Of a stretch of 64,000 nt of DNA, positions 1 through 7,946 are shown in pieces; positions within the stretch are counted from its first letter, which is position 1; every line of letters begins with the position of its first letter. A program made the translations under genes and the position numbers. The notes under the pieces are model-generated. The model was given only the letters and a program-made list of their open reading frames with translations, did no database searches and was not told where the DNA came from. The stretch comes from Hyphomicrobiales bacterium (GTDB lineage: Bacteria > Pseudomonadota > Alphaproteobacteria > Rhizobiales > Beijerinckiaceae): NCBI GenBank assembly GCA_028290285.1, contig JAQGKD010000114.1, forward strand, positions 1 through 64,000, in the 5' to 3' direction.

Positions 1-730
1 TGAGGGGTTTTTTCGCATCGACGAGGAGGCGCGCCGCCTGCTCGACGGCATCGGCGCTGGGTGCCGCGGGAAGGCCGGGCTTGTAACGCTCCACGTCTGG
101 GAAGATCACGGGCGCGTCGAGCTTCGATTCCTGCAAGGCGACATCGAGACAGACATAGGTCGGCCCGCGCGGTTCGCTCGCCGAGATCTGGCAGGCGCGC
201 AGCATGGCTTCGAGAGTGGCGCCCACCGAGCGCGGTTCGTCGTCCCATTTCGTGTAATGGCGGATAAGCGCGCCCTGATCCTTCGAGGTGTGAATCCAAT
301 CGATCCACGGACGGCGCTCTTCGGCATCGCCCGGTCCCGTCGCACCGAGAATGAAGATCGGCACGCGGCCGCACCAGGCGTTGAAGACGGCCATGGTGGC
401 ATGCATGAGCCCGACGTTGGAATGAAGCGCGACCGCCATCGGGCGCTCCGTCACCTTGCCATAGCCTTGAGCGATAGCAACGGCATGCTCTTCATGCAGG
501 CAGACGATCATCTGGGGATCGCGATTGCCGAGGTAATTGACCATGCTGTCATGGAGGCCGCGATAGCTTGCGCCCGGCGTCAGCGCGATGTAGCGCAGAT
601 CGAGACGGCGCAGCATTTCCGCCATGGCGTCGGATGCCCAGCCCAGTTCGGCATTGCTCGCCGTGACGAGTGCGTCCTTCTCGGGGAAGGTCGCGGTGGC
701 GAGCTTCGTCGTATCCTTCGGCGATGTCAT
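1..730 (-). CDS. ThDP-dependent acetolactate synthase-like enzyme, N-terminal part (runs off the window)
   Basis: The reading frame is open on the minus strand from an ATG at 728-730 to the window edge, giving about 243 residues of the N-terminal pyrimidine-binding domain. It has the family layout: TPGASYRGLHDS near residue 50, LHEEHAVAIAQGYG with the glutamate that activates ThDP, and HSNVGLMHATMA. It is clearly a paralogue of the complete enzyme at 12361-14127, sharing motifs such as HTSKDQGAL. The cofactor-binding domain lies outside the window. The substrate is unknown; 2-oxo-acid decarboxylase or carboligase chemistry is the family expectation. A GST gene lies 125 bp upstream on the same strand. 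Confidence 0.85.
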   Translation of the reverse strand, partial: MTSPKDTTKLATATFPEKDALVTASNAELGWASDAMAEMLRRLDLRYIALTPGASYRGLHDSMVNYLGNRDPQMIVCLHEEHAVAIAQGYGKVTERPMAVALHSNVGLMHATMAVFNAWCGRVPIFILGATGPGDAEERRPWIDWIHTSKDQGALIRHYTKWDDEPRSVGATLEAMLRACQISASEPRGPTYVCLDVALQESKLDAPVIFPDVERYKPGLPAAPSADAVEQAARLLVDAKKPL

Positions 731-855
731 TCCTTGGGCTCCCTGTCAAATGGCCGTCGAGCCTTCGCATGGCTCTTTTCTGATCAGCCTGTCGGGAGCG
801 ATCTTAGGGGAGAGTGAGACAGCGAAGCAAGGCGGCTCGCCGTCTCCTGGCCGCA

Positions 856-1464
856 TTACGCCTTGGGCGCGACACGCTGGAAAGCCGGACGTGCCGTCAC
901 TCGCGTTACGTATTCATCGAAAAGCTTCTCGCCTTTGACACCAGGGGCGCCGAACATGATGGCCCAATTCAGCTCCGCCCCGACATACACATCCGCGGCG
1001 GAGAATTTTTCGCCTAGGATAAAGGGGCCATTCGACAGCGCTGTTTTCAGCGCGGCGATGACATCCTCGTAGCTTCCGTAAGCCGAGGATGATTTGGGCT
1101 CGACCTCAGGGCGCTTCATCATGCGGTCAAACAGGGCGGGCTCGAAACAGGAGCCCATGAAGAACAGCCAACGATAATAGGTTCCGCGCTCCGGATCTGT
1201 CGGCGCGGGGGCAAGACCCGCGTCGGGAAACTGATCCGCGAGATAGGCGATGATCGCCGGCGTTTCGGTGACGACGACGCCACGATGGACGATGGCCGGG
1301 AGCTTGCCCATCGGATTGATGGCCAGAAACTCCGGGGTCTTGTGCTCGCCCTTGGCGAAGTCGATCGGCACGATGCGATAGGGTGCGCCGACCTCCTCAA
1401 GCATCCAATGCGCCATCTGCGCCCGCGAGCGCGGGTTGTGATAAAAGACGATCTCGTCGGTCAT
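856..1464 (-). CDS. Glutathione S-transferase family protein
   Basis: The protein has 202 residues, the usual GST length. The N-terminal thioredoxin-like domain starts MTDEIVFYHNPRSRAQM, and the family glutathione-binding signature is seen as NPMGKLPAIV followed by VVTETPAIIAYLAD (residues about 50-75). An all-helical C-terminal domain follows. Such proteins conjugate glutathione or use it to isomerise or dehalogenate electrophiles in the cytoplasm. It lies upstream of the ThDP enzyme on the same strand, so a role in the same aromatic or xenobiotic catabolism is possible but is inference only. Confidence 0.9.
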   Translation of the reverse strand: MTDEIVFYHNPRSRAQMAHWMLEEVGAPYRIVPIDFAKGEHKTPEFLAINPMGKLPAIVHRGVVVTETPAIIAYLADQFPDAGLAPAPTDPERGTYYRWLFFMGSCFEPALFDRMMKRPEVEPKSSSAYGSYEDVIAALKTALSNGPFILGEKFSAADVYVGAELNWAIMFGAPGVKGEKLFDEYVTRVTARPAFQRVAPKA

Positions 1465-1582
1465 GCTGGCCTCATGCGTTCAGTCCCGATGCCTTAACGC
1501 ATCATAGGATATCGGCGCGCACGTGGCGAATGCCGTGGCCTCCAGGCATCTGCGCATGACGGATGCCTGAAGGTGGCTGCGC

Positions 1583-1741
1583 TTACTTAGATCCTGTCAC
1601 AGCAGGCGGCGTGACATTGACCGTTGTTGTCTTGGCTCCGCCGCCGGGGAACCCGCCGAAAGCGTAAACCGCTATGGCGACGACGATGATCGCACCGACG
1701 ATCACACCCAGAATTGCACTGCTTCCCGAACTATCGGCCAT
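1583..1741 (-). CDS. Small single-pass membrane protein, 52 aa
   Basis: Start chosen at the ATG preceded by GAGGAGGG at good spacing. The protein is MADSSGSS, then one strongly hydrophobic Ile/Val/Ala segment (residues about 9-27), then a Gly-rich turn and a Thr/Pro tail. One transmembrane helix with a short periplasmic or cytoplasmic tail is predicted. Function is not recognised. It is the first of four small envelope genes between 1.5 and 3.1 kb. Confidence 0.6.
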   Translation of the reverse strand: MADSSGSSAILGVIVGAIIVVAIAVYAFGGFPGGGAKTTTVNVTPPAVTGSK

Positions 1742-1830
1742 GGATAACCCTCCTCTTGTTTCGTACCGCAGGTCCAATGCGCAGCCTGCGACTTCGTTTC
1801 TCATTCGCGCGTTCCATGGTTAACGCGCAC

Positions 1831-1863
1831 GAAAACGGGGGCCGCCCCGAAGGTCGGCCCCCG
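1831..1863 (-). terminator. Intrinsic terminator for the 1882-2094 gene
   Basis: Perfect 9-bp inverted repeat CGGGGGCCG (1836-1844) and CGGCCCCCG (1855-1863) with a 10-nt loop. On the minus strand the stem is followed by TTTTC (1835-1831). It sits 19 bp past the stop of the small secreted protein gene. Confidence 0.75.
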
Positions 1864-1881
1864 CTTCATCACGGATGATCT

Positions 1882-2094
1882 TCAGCGCTCGATGATCGTT
1901 TTCTTGACGACACGCCCACGATGACGAGAGTGGCTCCATCCCCGATGCAATCCGCGGTCGTGATGGACAATGACTTTCTTGACCACGCGCGGATGCGATT
2001 CGCGCACCGTGACCCGGGTTTCCGTTTGCGCCTGAGCGCAGGTGAGGGACGCCAGAAGTACTGCTGCTCCCGCAGCGGCGGCGACAAGTTTCAT
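1882..2094 (-). CDS. Small secreted basic protein, 70 aa
   Basis: Start placed at MKLVAAAAG, giving a clean signal peptide (Lys, then an Ala/Leu-rich core, cleavage likely after CAQAQ near residue 22). The mature part is about 48 residues, rich in Arg, Lys and His, with the repeated motif RVVKK (twice). Resembles small basic periplasmic proteins of rhizobial genomes, but no family is recognised. An ATG 15 bp upstream is an alternative start. Followed by an intrinsic terminator. Confidence 0.6.
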   Translation of the reverse strand: MKLVAAAAGAAVLLASLTCAQAQTETRVTVRESHPRVVKKVIVHHDRGLHRGWSHSRHRGRVVKKTIIER

Positions 2095-2120
2095 GTCGAT
2101 GCTCCACATCTTGTTCGATC

Positions 2121-2143
2121 AAAAAGCCCCTGTGGGCCAGGGG
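2121..2143 (-). terminator. Intrinsic terminator for the 2144-2407 gene
   Basis: On the minus strand CCCCTG, a 5-nt loop and CAGGGG are followed by CTTTTT. The hairpin starts immediately after the stop codon at 2144-2146. Confidence 0.75.
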
Positions 2144-2407
2144 TCAGTTCGTGCAGACCTTGGTGGTCTTCATCGCGGACTGCGCTTCTGTTTCCGTCTT
2201 GTAAACGGTGCCGTCACCACCAACCACGGTCATGGTCGAGGTCGCCGGCTTCTCGTGCGTGATCGTGCATTTCTTCGTCGAGGCATCCTGGACGATGTAA
2301 TAGCTGGAAGAGCCCGGGCTGGTGGTCGTCACGGTAGACGACTGGGCGAAGGCGGGCGCCGAGACGGCGGCGATCAGCAGACCTCCAAAAGCAAATGCGG
2401 CTTTCAT
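2144..2407 (-). CDS. Small secreted protein, 87 aa, two cysteines
   Basis: Start chosen at MKAAFAFGG, preceded by CTGGAGG at 6-nt spacing; a longer frame upstream lacks a ribosome site. An N-terminal signal peptide ends near AFAQS (residue about 22). The mature protein has a Ser/Thr-rich stretch, then SYYIVQDASTKKCTI and a C-terminal TKVCTN, so one disulfide is likely. It probably acts in the periplasm. Function is not recognised. Terminated directly by the hairpin at 2121-2143. Confidence 0.7.
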   Translation of the reverse strand: MKAAFAFGGLLIAAVSAPAFAQSSTVTTTSPGSSSYYIVQDASTKKCTITHEKPATSTMTVVGGDGTVYKTETEAQSAMKTTKVCTN

Positions 2408-2683
2408 GTCAACCTCCAGATTGAATGCCCAACACGATCGCCGGACATGCGCTGACAATGGCTTGCTTGGCTGCTGGTTCCATACGGCCCAGATGGACAT
2501 GAAGCTCCTCGCGGCGACGCCGGGGTCGCACGTCATGTGAAGGCATCTAAATCCCTGTATTTATTGCACAATTACCAGTCCAAATTTCGTCCTGATGCTT
2601 CCTTCTGTCGCCTGCTCAGACCTCGGTCATCCGGCTATCGTCCGCCCGTGTCGGAAACGATCCGTAAATTCCGGGAGGACCAG

Positions 2684-3037
2684 ATGGCTGAACTTCGTGA
2701 AGCAGATAAACGCACGCTACTCGGCGAGAATTACAAGGAAACCGAGATGAGGTTTTCAGCGGAGGATGGCGTGCTGACCCCAGCCGAAGAGCTCCGCAAT
2801 CTGAAGGCCAGCCAGGCCAAGAACAACGATGCTCGATTCAGCGCGGTCGGCGCCATTTTTCTGGGCGTCGTTCTCGCCCTCGCGAGTTTTTATCGCGCGA
2901 AGGAGACCATCGACCTCGCCGCCATCATCGGCGCTGGTATCCTGGTGCTCGGCGTTGCCTGGTATGTCTGGCTTATCCAGCGCAGTCGCAGCCTTGCCGA
3001 CAAGGTCACGGACTTCGAGAGGAGCTTGCAAGCCTAG
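2684..3037 (+). CDS. Hypothetical protein with two C-terminal membrane helices, 117 aa
   Basis: Start at ATG 2684, preceded by GGGAGGACC. An acidic N-terminal half (MAELREADKR, residues 1-50) is followed by two hydrophobic segments (about 53-69 and 76-96) and a short charged tail. Topology suggests an inner-membrane hairpin with a cytoplasmic N-terminus. No family recognised. It is divergent from the small secreted protein at 2144-2407. Confidence 0.65.
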   Translation: MAELREADKRTLLGENYKETEMRFSAEDGVLTPAEELRNLKASQAKNNDARFSAVGAIFLGVVLALASFYRAKETIDLAAIIGAGILVLGVAWYVWLIQRSRSLADKVTDFERSLQA

Positions 3038-3148
3038 CGACACGGGTCACCGCCCCCTTCCGCCACAAAGGCAGCTACCGCGCGCCCCTGATCCGCATTA
3101 GCATCGGAGACCGGCCGAGAAGTGCCGGACGGAGGGGAGTCGCAAGTC

Positions 3149-3790
3149 ATGATCCATTTCAGGAGAGTTTTGCAGTGCATCGCGCTCGCTGCCATCGCGG
3201 GCGCGAGCATCCCCGTGGCCCGGGCGGACGTGCTCGACGATTGGAGAAGCGTTTCGCTTCCAGCGCCCCCCGAACTCAAGCGCGCCAAGATCGACCCGGC
3301 CACGACGGCGCTCCTGCTGATGGATTTTACCACGCAGACCTGCACGCCCGAGCGGCGTCCGCGTTGCGCGGCTCAGGTACCGGGCCTCGCGAAATTGCTG
3401 GGCCAAGCACGCACTCACGGCATGTTCGTGGTCTATAGCGTGGCCACGGCGGGATCGGGCGCGAAGGATATTCTGGCGCCGCTGGCGGCACGCGAGGGTG
3501 AGCCCGTCCTGCCGCCCCTCGGACCCGACAAGTTCATCGGCAGCGATCTCGAAAAGACGCTGAAGGACAAGGGGATCCGCTCGCTGATCGTCACCGGCAC
3601 GGCGGCGCATACATCCGTGCTCCATACCGGGGGCGAGGCGGCGCTGCGGGGCTTCAAGGTGATCGTGCCTGTCGACGGACTATCTTCGAACGATGCCTTC
3701 CCGGAGCTTTACACGGTCTGGCATCTCGTCAATGCCGCTCGCATCATGAACGAGGTCACGCTCACGCGTGTCGACATGATGGACTTCTGA
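3149..3790 (+). CDS. Secreted isochorismatase-fold protein lacking the catalytic Cys
   Basis: 213 aa, start at ATG 3149 behind GGAGGGGAG. A signal peptide ends near residue 25 (VARA). The isochorismatase/cysteine-hydrolase fold is seen in TALLLMDF with the first Asp of the usual Asp-Lys-Cys triad, the EKTLKDKGI strand-helix unit, and GTAAHTSVLHTGGEA, the nucleophile loop. In the family this loop is G..T..CV..T; here the Cys position is Ser. Two cysteines (TCTPERRPRC) could form a disulfide in the periplasm. A close relative is encoded convergently at 3839-4483. Hydrolase activity is therefore doubtful; binding or a changed reaction is possible. Confidence 0.8.
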   Translation: MIHFRRVLQCIALAAIAGASIPVARADVLDDWRSVSLPAPPELKRAKIDPATTALLLMDFTTQTCTPERRPRCAAQVPGLAKLLGQARTHGMFVVYSVATAGSGAKDILAPLAAREGEPVLPPLGPDKFIGSDLEKTLKDKGIRSLIVTGTAAHTSVLHTGGEAALRGFKVIVPVDGLSSNDAFPELYTVWHLVNAARIMNEVTLTRVDMMDF

Positions 3791-3798
3791 GGCAGCCA

Positions 3799-3828
3799 CG
3801 ATCCCGGAACCTGGCGGTTCCGGGATCG
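3799..3828. terminator. Bidirectional terminator between convergent genes
   Basis: Perfect 13-bp inverted repeat CGATCCCGGAACC and GGTTCCGGGATCG around a TGGC loop, located in the 48-bp gap between convergent stops at 3790 and 3839. There is no strong T-tract on either side. Confidence 0.7.
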
Positions 3829-3838
3829 CGGCTCGGGT

Positions 3839-4483
3839 TTAAAAGGACACCATGTCCGTGCGGGTGAGTTTCACCCGGTCGGCGAGGCTGGGCCCGTTGA
3901 CGAGCTGCCAGGTGGTGAACTGCTCCGAGTAAACGGAGTCACCGGACATTCCATCGAGCGGCACGATGACGTCATATCCACGGAACGCGGCATCGCTCGC
4001 CGTGTAGAGAATCGCGCCATTGGCCACCGTCCCCACGGGGATGATGGTCTTGATGCCCTTTTCCTTCAGCACTTTGTCGAGATCGGGGCTGAGGAATTTA
4101 TTGGCGCGGGCGGCGACGACCGGCTCCGAGCCGACAGGCGCCAGTTCAGTCAGGAAATCGGTGGTTACGGCCTGCGTGCCCGTCACGGTGTAGATCACCG
4201 TTACACCCTTGGTGCGCGCTTCCGCCAGCAGCTTCTTGACGGCGGGAATGGTTGCGACGCAACGCGGACGCTTCTGCTCGGTGCACGTTGGCTTCATGAA
4301 ATCCATGACGAGCAGCGCCGTCGTCTTCACGTCGGGCGTGACCTTCTGGATAGCCGGCGGCGGGGGTGCTTTCACGCTGTCCCATTCGGCGATTATGTCA
4401 TTGGCGCGGGCACTCAGGGGAAGGCTCATGCAGCCCAGCGCGAGAAATCCGGCGAGCGCGGGATTTATCCAGTTCACATGCAT
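3839..4483 (-). CDS. Secreted isochorismatase-fold protein lacking the catalytic Cys (paralogue)
   Basis: 214 aa from the ATG at 4483, which has GGAG six bases upstream. A signal peptide ends near SARAND. It keeps the fold markers LLVMDF, VLKEKGI and the loop GTVANGAILYTASDA, where the nucleophile Cys of the family is Ala. The TCTEQKRPRC pair matches the convergent paralogue at 3149-3790. It is the third gene of a unit with the heme/beta-propeller protein and cytochrome c upstream (45-bp gap), so a periplasmic role linked to electron transfer is inferred. Confidence 0.8.
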   Translation of the reverse strand: MHVNWINPALAGFLALGCMSLPLSARANDIIAEWDSVKAPPPPAIQKVTPDVKTTALLVMDFMKPTCTEQKRPRCVATIPAVKKLLAEARTKGVTVIYTVTGTQAVTTDFLTELAPVGSEPVVAARANKFLSPDLDKVLKEKGIKTIIPVGTVANGAILYTASDAAFRGYDVIVPLDGMSGDSVYSEQFTTWQLVNGPSLADRVKLTRTDMVSF

Positions 4484-4527
4484 GCTCTGCTCCATCTGTC
4501 TGCCGTGAGGCGTCGTCTCTTCGGGTG

Positions 4528-6360
4528 TCACTTTGCCTGCAAGTCGGATTCGCTGCGCAACGTCATGACTGCCACGCGTCTCGTCCGGGAATAGGGCACG
4601 ACGACCTCGAGGTGGCCGTTCCTTTCCAGCAAGGAGATATAGCGTGTCTCGGTGCCACGTGAAGGCAGGTCGAACAAAGTCCATTGCGACGTCGCCGGAT
4701 TGTATTTGGCGATGGCGTCCGTGCTCCACAGGTTCGTCCAGACGTTGTGGGCACTATCGACCGCCACCTCATAGGGTTGCTGCGTTTCGGGGTTGGGCAG
4801 CGGCACGAGATCCATCTTCATGGTGTTGATGTCGACGCGCGCGAGATTGCCGCCGAAGGAATTGCCGATCCAGAGCGTATCGCCGTTCTTGTCGGCACCC
4901 AGCCGCCGCGGGCCCTGCGCCCAGGGGTAGGGCGTGTTGAAATCCGGCACGACATAGGACGCGTACAACCGGCGCTCGTCGGGCGTGAGGCGGTCCTTCT
5001 CAGCCTGGACGGGGGGCACCTGCAGTTCCGTCGTCTGACCTGTCTTGATGTCGCCCTTCTCGACGCGGTCGAACTTCATATCGACCCACCAGCCGTTGCC
5101 CAGCCGATCGGCGGCAACGCCGTAGACGGTGCCGATTCCCTGCGGCGTCTTGTAGGTGACGGACTTGAATTCCAGGAACTGCTCGGTCGCGGGATCGAAG
5201 CGCAGCGCACCGTCGGGCGAGGTCACCCAGATCATGCCCTGTGGATCGACGTCGAGCGTCCCGGCCGTGCCCGACATGGGCTTGGGCGGATTGTAGACGA
5301 CGATATTCTCTGTCTTCGGATCGAGCTTGGCCAAGCCTGTCGGCTTGCCGCCCGGTGCTGCGGGGCGCGTGTTGAACCAGATGAAGCCCTTGGGATCGCG
5401 CGTCATGCCATGCGTCTGGCTGGCGAATCCATTGGGCTCATCGAGCTTGAACGCCTTGAACGCGCCAGTCTTCGCATCGATGCGGCCGATGGTGATGGTG
5501 CGGCTCGGCAGGCTGTGGGTAAACCAGACGTTGCCGTCGAGATCGGCGACCGCGTCATGCACGCCATAGCCGCCGAACATGCCCGAGGGCGTGCCAAGCG
5601 ACCAATCCGCGCCATTGCTGGGGAAATATGTGCCGGGCAGATGCAGATCGGGATCCAGCGGCACGTCATATTCGCGGAAGACGACGCGCGCCGCCTCGCC
5701 GGTCGGGCGCGGGCGGAGGTTGAAGTTCATCGACGTCGGCTCGGGTCCGCGTGCGCGGGCCAGATAGCGCGCCAGTTCCTGCTGGTGCGACTCGATGCTG
5801 GCATTCGCCTTGTGATTGTCGCCCTGATAGGTGCCAAGCACATTGATGTGCTTCATCAGTTCGAGCACCGATGACCAGCCGGCCTCGTCGAATGTATGTT
5901 GCAGAGGGAAGGCCGGCGTGTGGCAGCCTGTGCAAGTCTTGCGGACCATCGTCTTCATGCGGGCGTCGTCCGCCGACACCTCGGGAAGAGCCGCCAGGAA
6001 TTCATCGCCCGGCAATTGCCGCACGAAGTCGCGCGTCGGGTTGAGCCTGAAATCCTGCTGCTTCGCTGTGGTCAGGTCGACATCGCCCCGGCCCGCCGCA
6101 TAGGCGATGGCCTGTGCCCAGAGGTGGTACTTGCCGTTGGCCAGCGGTGGAAAAACATAGCGCCCGGCCAGATCGGTGAAGACGGTCGTGGTGATCGGCA
6201 GCCCATCGGATTTCGCGGACACCGCAACACCCGCCATGGCCGCACCCGTTGCAGATGTGACGGCGCCCGTCAGGAGCGCGTCGGCCTGAGCGCTCGTCGC
6301 CGAAAGGGCCGTCGCAAGCGCCAGAGCGCCGAAATGGGTCAAACCTCGTGCATGTTTCAT
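4528..6360 (-). CDS. Periplasmic carboxypeptidase-regulatory / single-heme / Vgb-like beta-propeller protein
   Basis: 610 aa from ATG 6360, with GAGGGGAC upstream. Order of parts: signal peptide (about 1-25); carboxypeptidase-regulatory-like beta-sandwich (about 26-100, AGVAVSAKSDG to DLAGRYVFPPLANGKYHLWA); a heme site CTGCH near residue 140; then a long beta-propeller with repeated blades such as DLDGNVWFT, DPKGFIWFN, DPQGMIWVT, as in virginiamycin B lyase/SMP-30 proteins. Likely a periplasmic redox or binding protein receiving electrons through the adjacent cytochrome c. The substrate is unknown. Streptogramin lyase activity should not be assumed. Confidence 0.8.
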   Translation of the reverse strand: MKHARGLTHFGALALATALSATSAQADALLTGAVTSATGAAMAGVAVSAKSDGLPITTTVFTDLAGRYVFPPLANGKYHLWAQAIAYAAGRGDVDLTTAKQQDFRLNPTRDFVRQLPGDEFLAALPEVSADDARMKTMVRKTCTGCHTPAFPLQHTFDEAGWSSVLELMKHINVLGTYQGDNHKANASIESHQQELARYLARARGPEPTSMNFNLRPRPTGEAARVVFREYDVPLDPDLHLPGTYFPSNGADWSLGTPSGMFGGYGVHDAVADLDGNVWFTHSLPSRTITIGRIDAKTGAFKAFKLDEPNGFASQTHGMTRDPKGFIWFNTRPAAPGGKPTGLAKLDPKTENIVVYNPPKPMSGTAGTLDVDPQGMIWVTSPDGALRFDPATEQFLEFKSVTYKTPQGIGTVYGVAADRLGNGWWVDMKFDRVEKGDIKTGQTTELQVPPVQAEKDRLTPDERRLYASYVVPDFNTPYPWAQGPRRLGADKNGDTLWIGNSFGGNLARVDINTMKMDLVPLPNPETQQPYEVAVDSAHNVWTNLWSTDAIAKYNPATSQWTLFDLPSRGTETRYISLLERNGHLEVVVPYSRTRRVAVMTLRSESDLQAK

Positions 6361-6404
6361 CGTCGTCCCCTCGCTGTTCCCTGAAATCGTGCGTCTGCGT
6401 TCGC

Positions 6405-6785
6405 TCAATTGTCGTCGCGCCGCTCTGCTGTCTTGGGAGCGGGCGCGTCCGGCGGGGGAACCGGGAGGGTCTTTAGATAAGCGACGATCGACTGGATCTG
6501 CGCGGCGTCGAAATGGTGCCGGAAGCCGGGCATCCGGCCGGTGCCCTGGCTGATGACCTGCGTCATCGCCTCGTCCAGACCGCCGAGGCTCTCCTTCGAC
6601 AGGGCCGGCCCGTAGCGGCCGCTGGTGATGGTGGGCTTTGCGTGGCATACGCCGCAAGACTGGGCGTATAGCCGCTGCCCCGTCGCCTGCGTCGGTGTCA
6701 GGCCATGTTCAGGCCCAGACGATTGTGCGGATGCCCCCTGCGCGACCAAGGTCGCAGCCAGGACGACCCAGGCGCTTTGCATCAT
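6405..6785 (-). CDS. Periplasmic class I cytochrome c
   Basis: 126 aa with a signal peptide (AQGASA), heme motif CGVCH near residue 45, and the distal Met ligand in GRMPGF near residue 85. The C-terminal tail is Pro-rich. GGGGAGGAG precedes the ATG. First gene of a three-gene unit (gaps 44 bp and 44 bp) with the heme/propeller protein and isochorismatase-fold protein, so it is the likely electron acceptor or donor for that system. Confidence 0.9.
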   Translation of the reverse strand: MMQSAWVVLAATLVAQGASAQSSGPEHGLTPTQATGQRLYAQSCGVCHAKPTITSGRYGPALSKESLGGLDEAMTQVISQGTGRMPGFRHHFDAAQIQSIVAYLKTLPVPPPDAPAPKTAERRDDN

Positions 6786-6976
6786 GTGCTCCTCCCCAGA
6801 ATGCCCCCTGTAACCGGGAGCTCGTTCTATCGTGTGAGCCTATGACGCCTCTCGTCATCCGAAAAGGGGAAAAACTCGAGCTTCGCCCATGCGGTTTGCA
6901 GCCGGCGCGAATCCGTGGCTCACTCGCCACCATCAAGGCGGCGTCAGGACCGTCAGCGGAACCTAGGGGAACGACC

Positions 6977-7876
6977 ATGCGGATAGGCACGGCGGAACGG
7001 GACAGCACCTTCACGACGCAGGGCATGGCGCTTCGGGAGGTGTTCCTGAAGGCAGGCATCGCCGGACCCATCGACATCGTCGAGGCCCGATTCGCCAGCA
7101 CGGAAAATGCCCGCAAGCTCGAAGAGGGTGCGATCGACTTCGGCTTCATGGCGTCGAACTGGATCGGGCGGGCGCTGCGCGGCACGTCCCCGTTTTCGGA
7201 GCCTATCGACCTGCGGATGGTCTCGCCCATGAATGCGGGGCCGATGTATTTCGTCTCCCGCGCCGATTCCAGCATCGAGGCCATGAGCGACCTGCGCGGG
7301 AAGCGGGTATCCGTCGGGCCCGAACATAGCGGCACGCGGCAGCATGCGCATTCCATTCTCGGCGCACTGGGCATCGGCTTCGACGATTTCACGCCGCTGT
7401 TTCTCGAGTTTGCCGAAGGAGCTGAGGCGCTGGCGCGGGGCGACATCGATGCGCAATTGCAATGCCCCTACCCCAACAAGGTCATGAACGCGCTGGACGC
7501 GAGTACGGACCTTCGCGTGATCGGTCTGTCCGAAGCGGAACTCGCGGTCGTCATTGCCGCATCGCCGGTCTATCGGCGCAGCGTCATGCGCAAGGGCTCG
7601 CTGCGTGCGCTGAAAACGGATGCCCTGCAGCCCGGGGTCCTGAATGTGCTCGTGACGCATGCGCGCGTGGACGACGACCTCGTCGCGCAGGTGACGCGCG
7701 CCATCGTGGATCACGCGACGGAACTCGAGCAGCTCAACCCGCTCTTCACGGGCTTGCCCGATCTTTTCAAACCCCTGCGGGAGTGGGGCGAGCAAGCCCT
7801 CACCATCGAGGGCGTCGACCTCCATCCCGGCGCGCTGCGTGCGTATCAGGAGGCGGGTTTGCTGACGCAAGTATAA
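6977..7876 (+). CDS. TAXI-family TRAP solute-binding-like protein without signal peptide
   Basis: 299 aa from ATG 6977 behind CTAGGGGA. The core resembles TAXI periplasmic binding proteins: an N-terminal strand MRIGTAERDSTFTTQGMAL, FASTENARKLEEGAIDFGF, then SDLRGKRVSVGPEHSGTR and GDIDAQLQ. The frame is open further upstream but has no hydrophobic leader, so the protein appears cytoplasmic. No TRAP membrane subunits are nearby. It may be a sensor-like or enzymatic derivative, or the true leader may be lost. Divergent from the cytochrome c operon and convergent with tctC. Confidence 0.75.
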   Translation: MRIGTAERDSTFTTQGMALREVFLKAGIAGPIDIVEARFASTENARKLEEGAIDFGFMASNWIGRALRGTSPFSEPIDLRMVSPMNAGPMYFVSRADSSIEAMSDLRGKRVSVGPEHSGTRQHAHSILGALGIGFDDFTPLFLEFAEGAEALARGDIDAQLQCPYPNKVMNALDASTDLRVIGLSEAELAVVIAASPVYRRSVMRKGSLRALKTDALQPGVLNVLVTHARVDDDLVAQVTRAIVDHATELEQLNPLFTGLPDLFKPLREWGEQALTIEGVDLHPGALRAYQEAGLLTQV

Positions 7877-7946
7877 ACAGGCCGAAGCCGCCACCGATGA
7901 TGAAGACATCGGTGGCGAGCCTTTCAGCTTCGCTTGAAATAGTCGG

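Noticed and set aside
4684-5874. 396-codon plus-strand frame opposite the beta-propeller gene
   Set aside because: It is an antisense shadow of a well-supported gene with signal peptide and heme motif; such long opposite-strand frames are common in GC-rich DNA.
4528-6360. Annotation as streptogramin B lyase (Vgb)
   Set aside because: Only the propeller fold is shared; the protein is exported, has a heme motif and an extra N-terminal domain, so resistance function is not supported.
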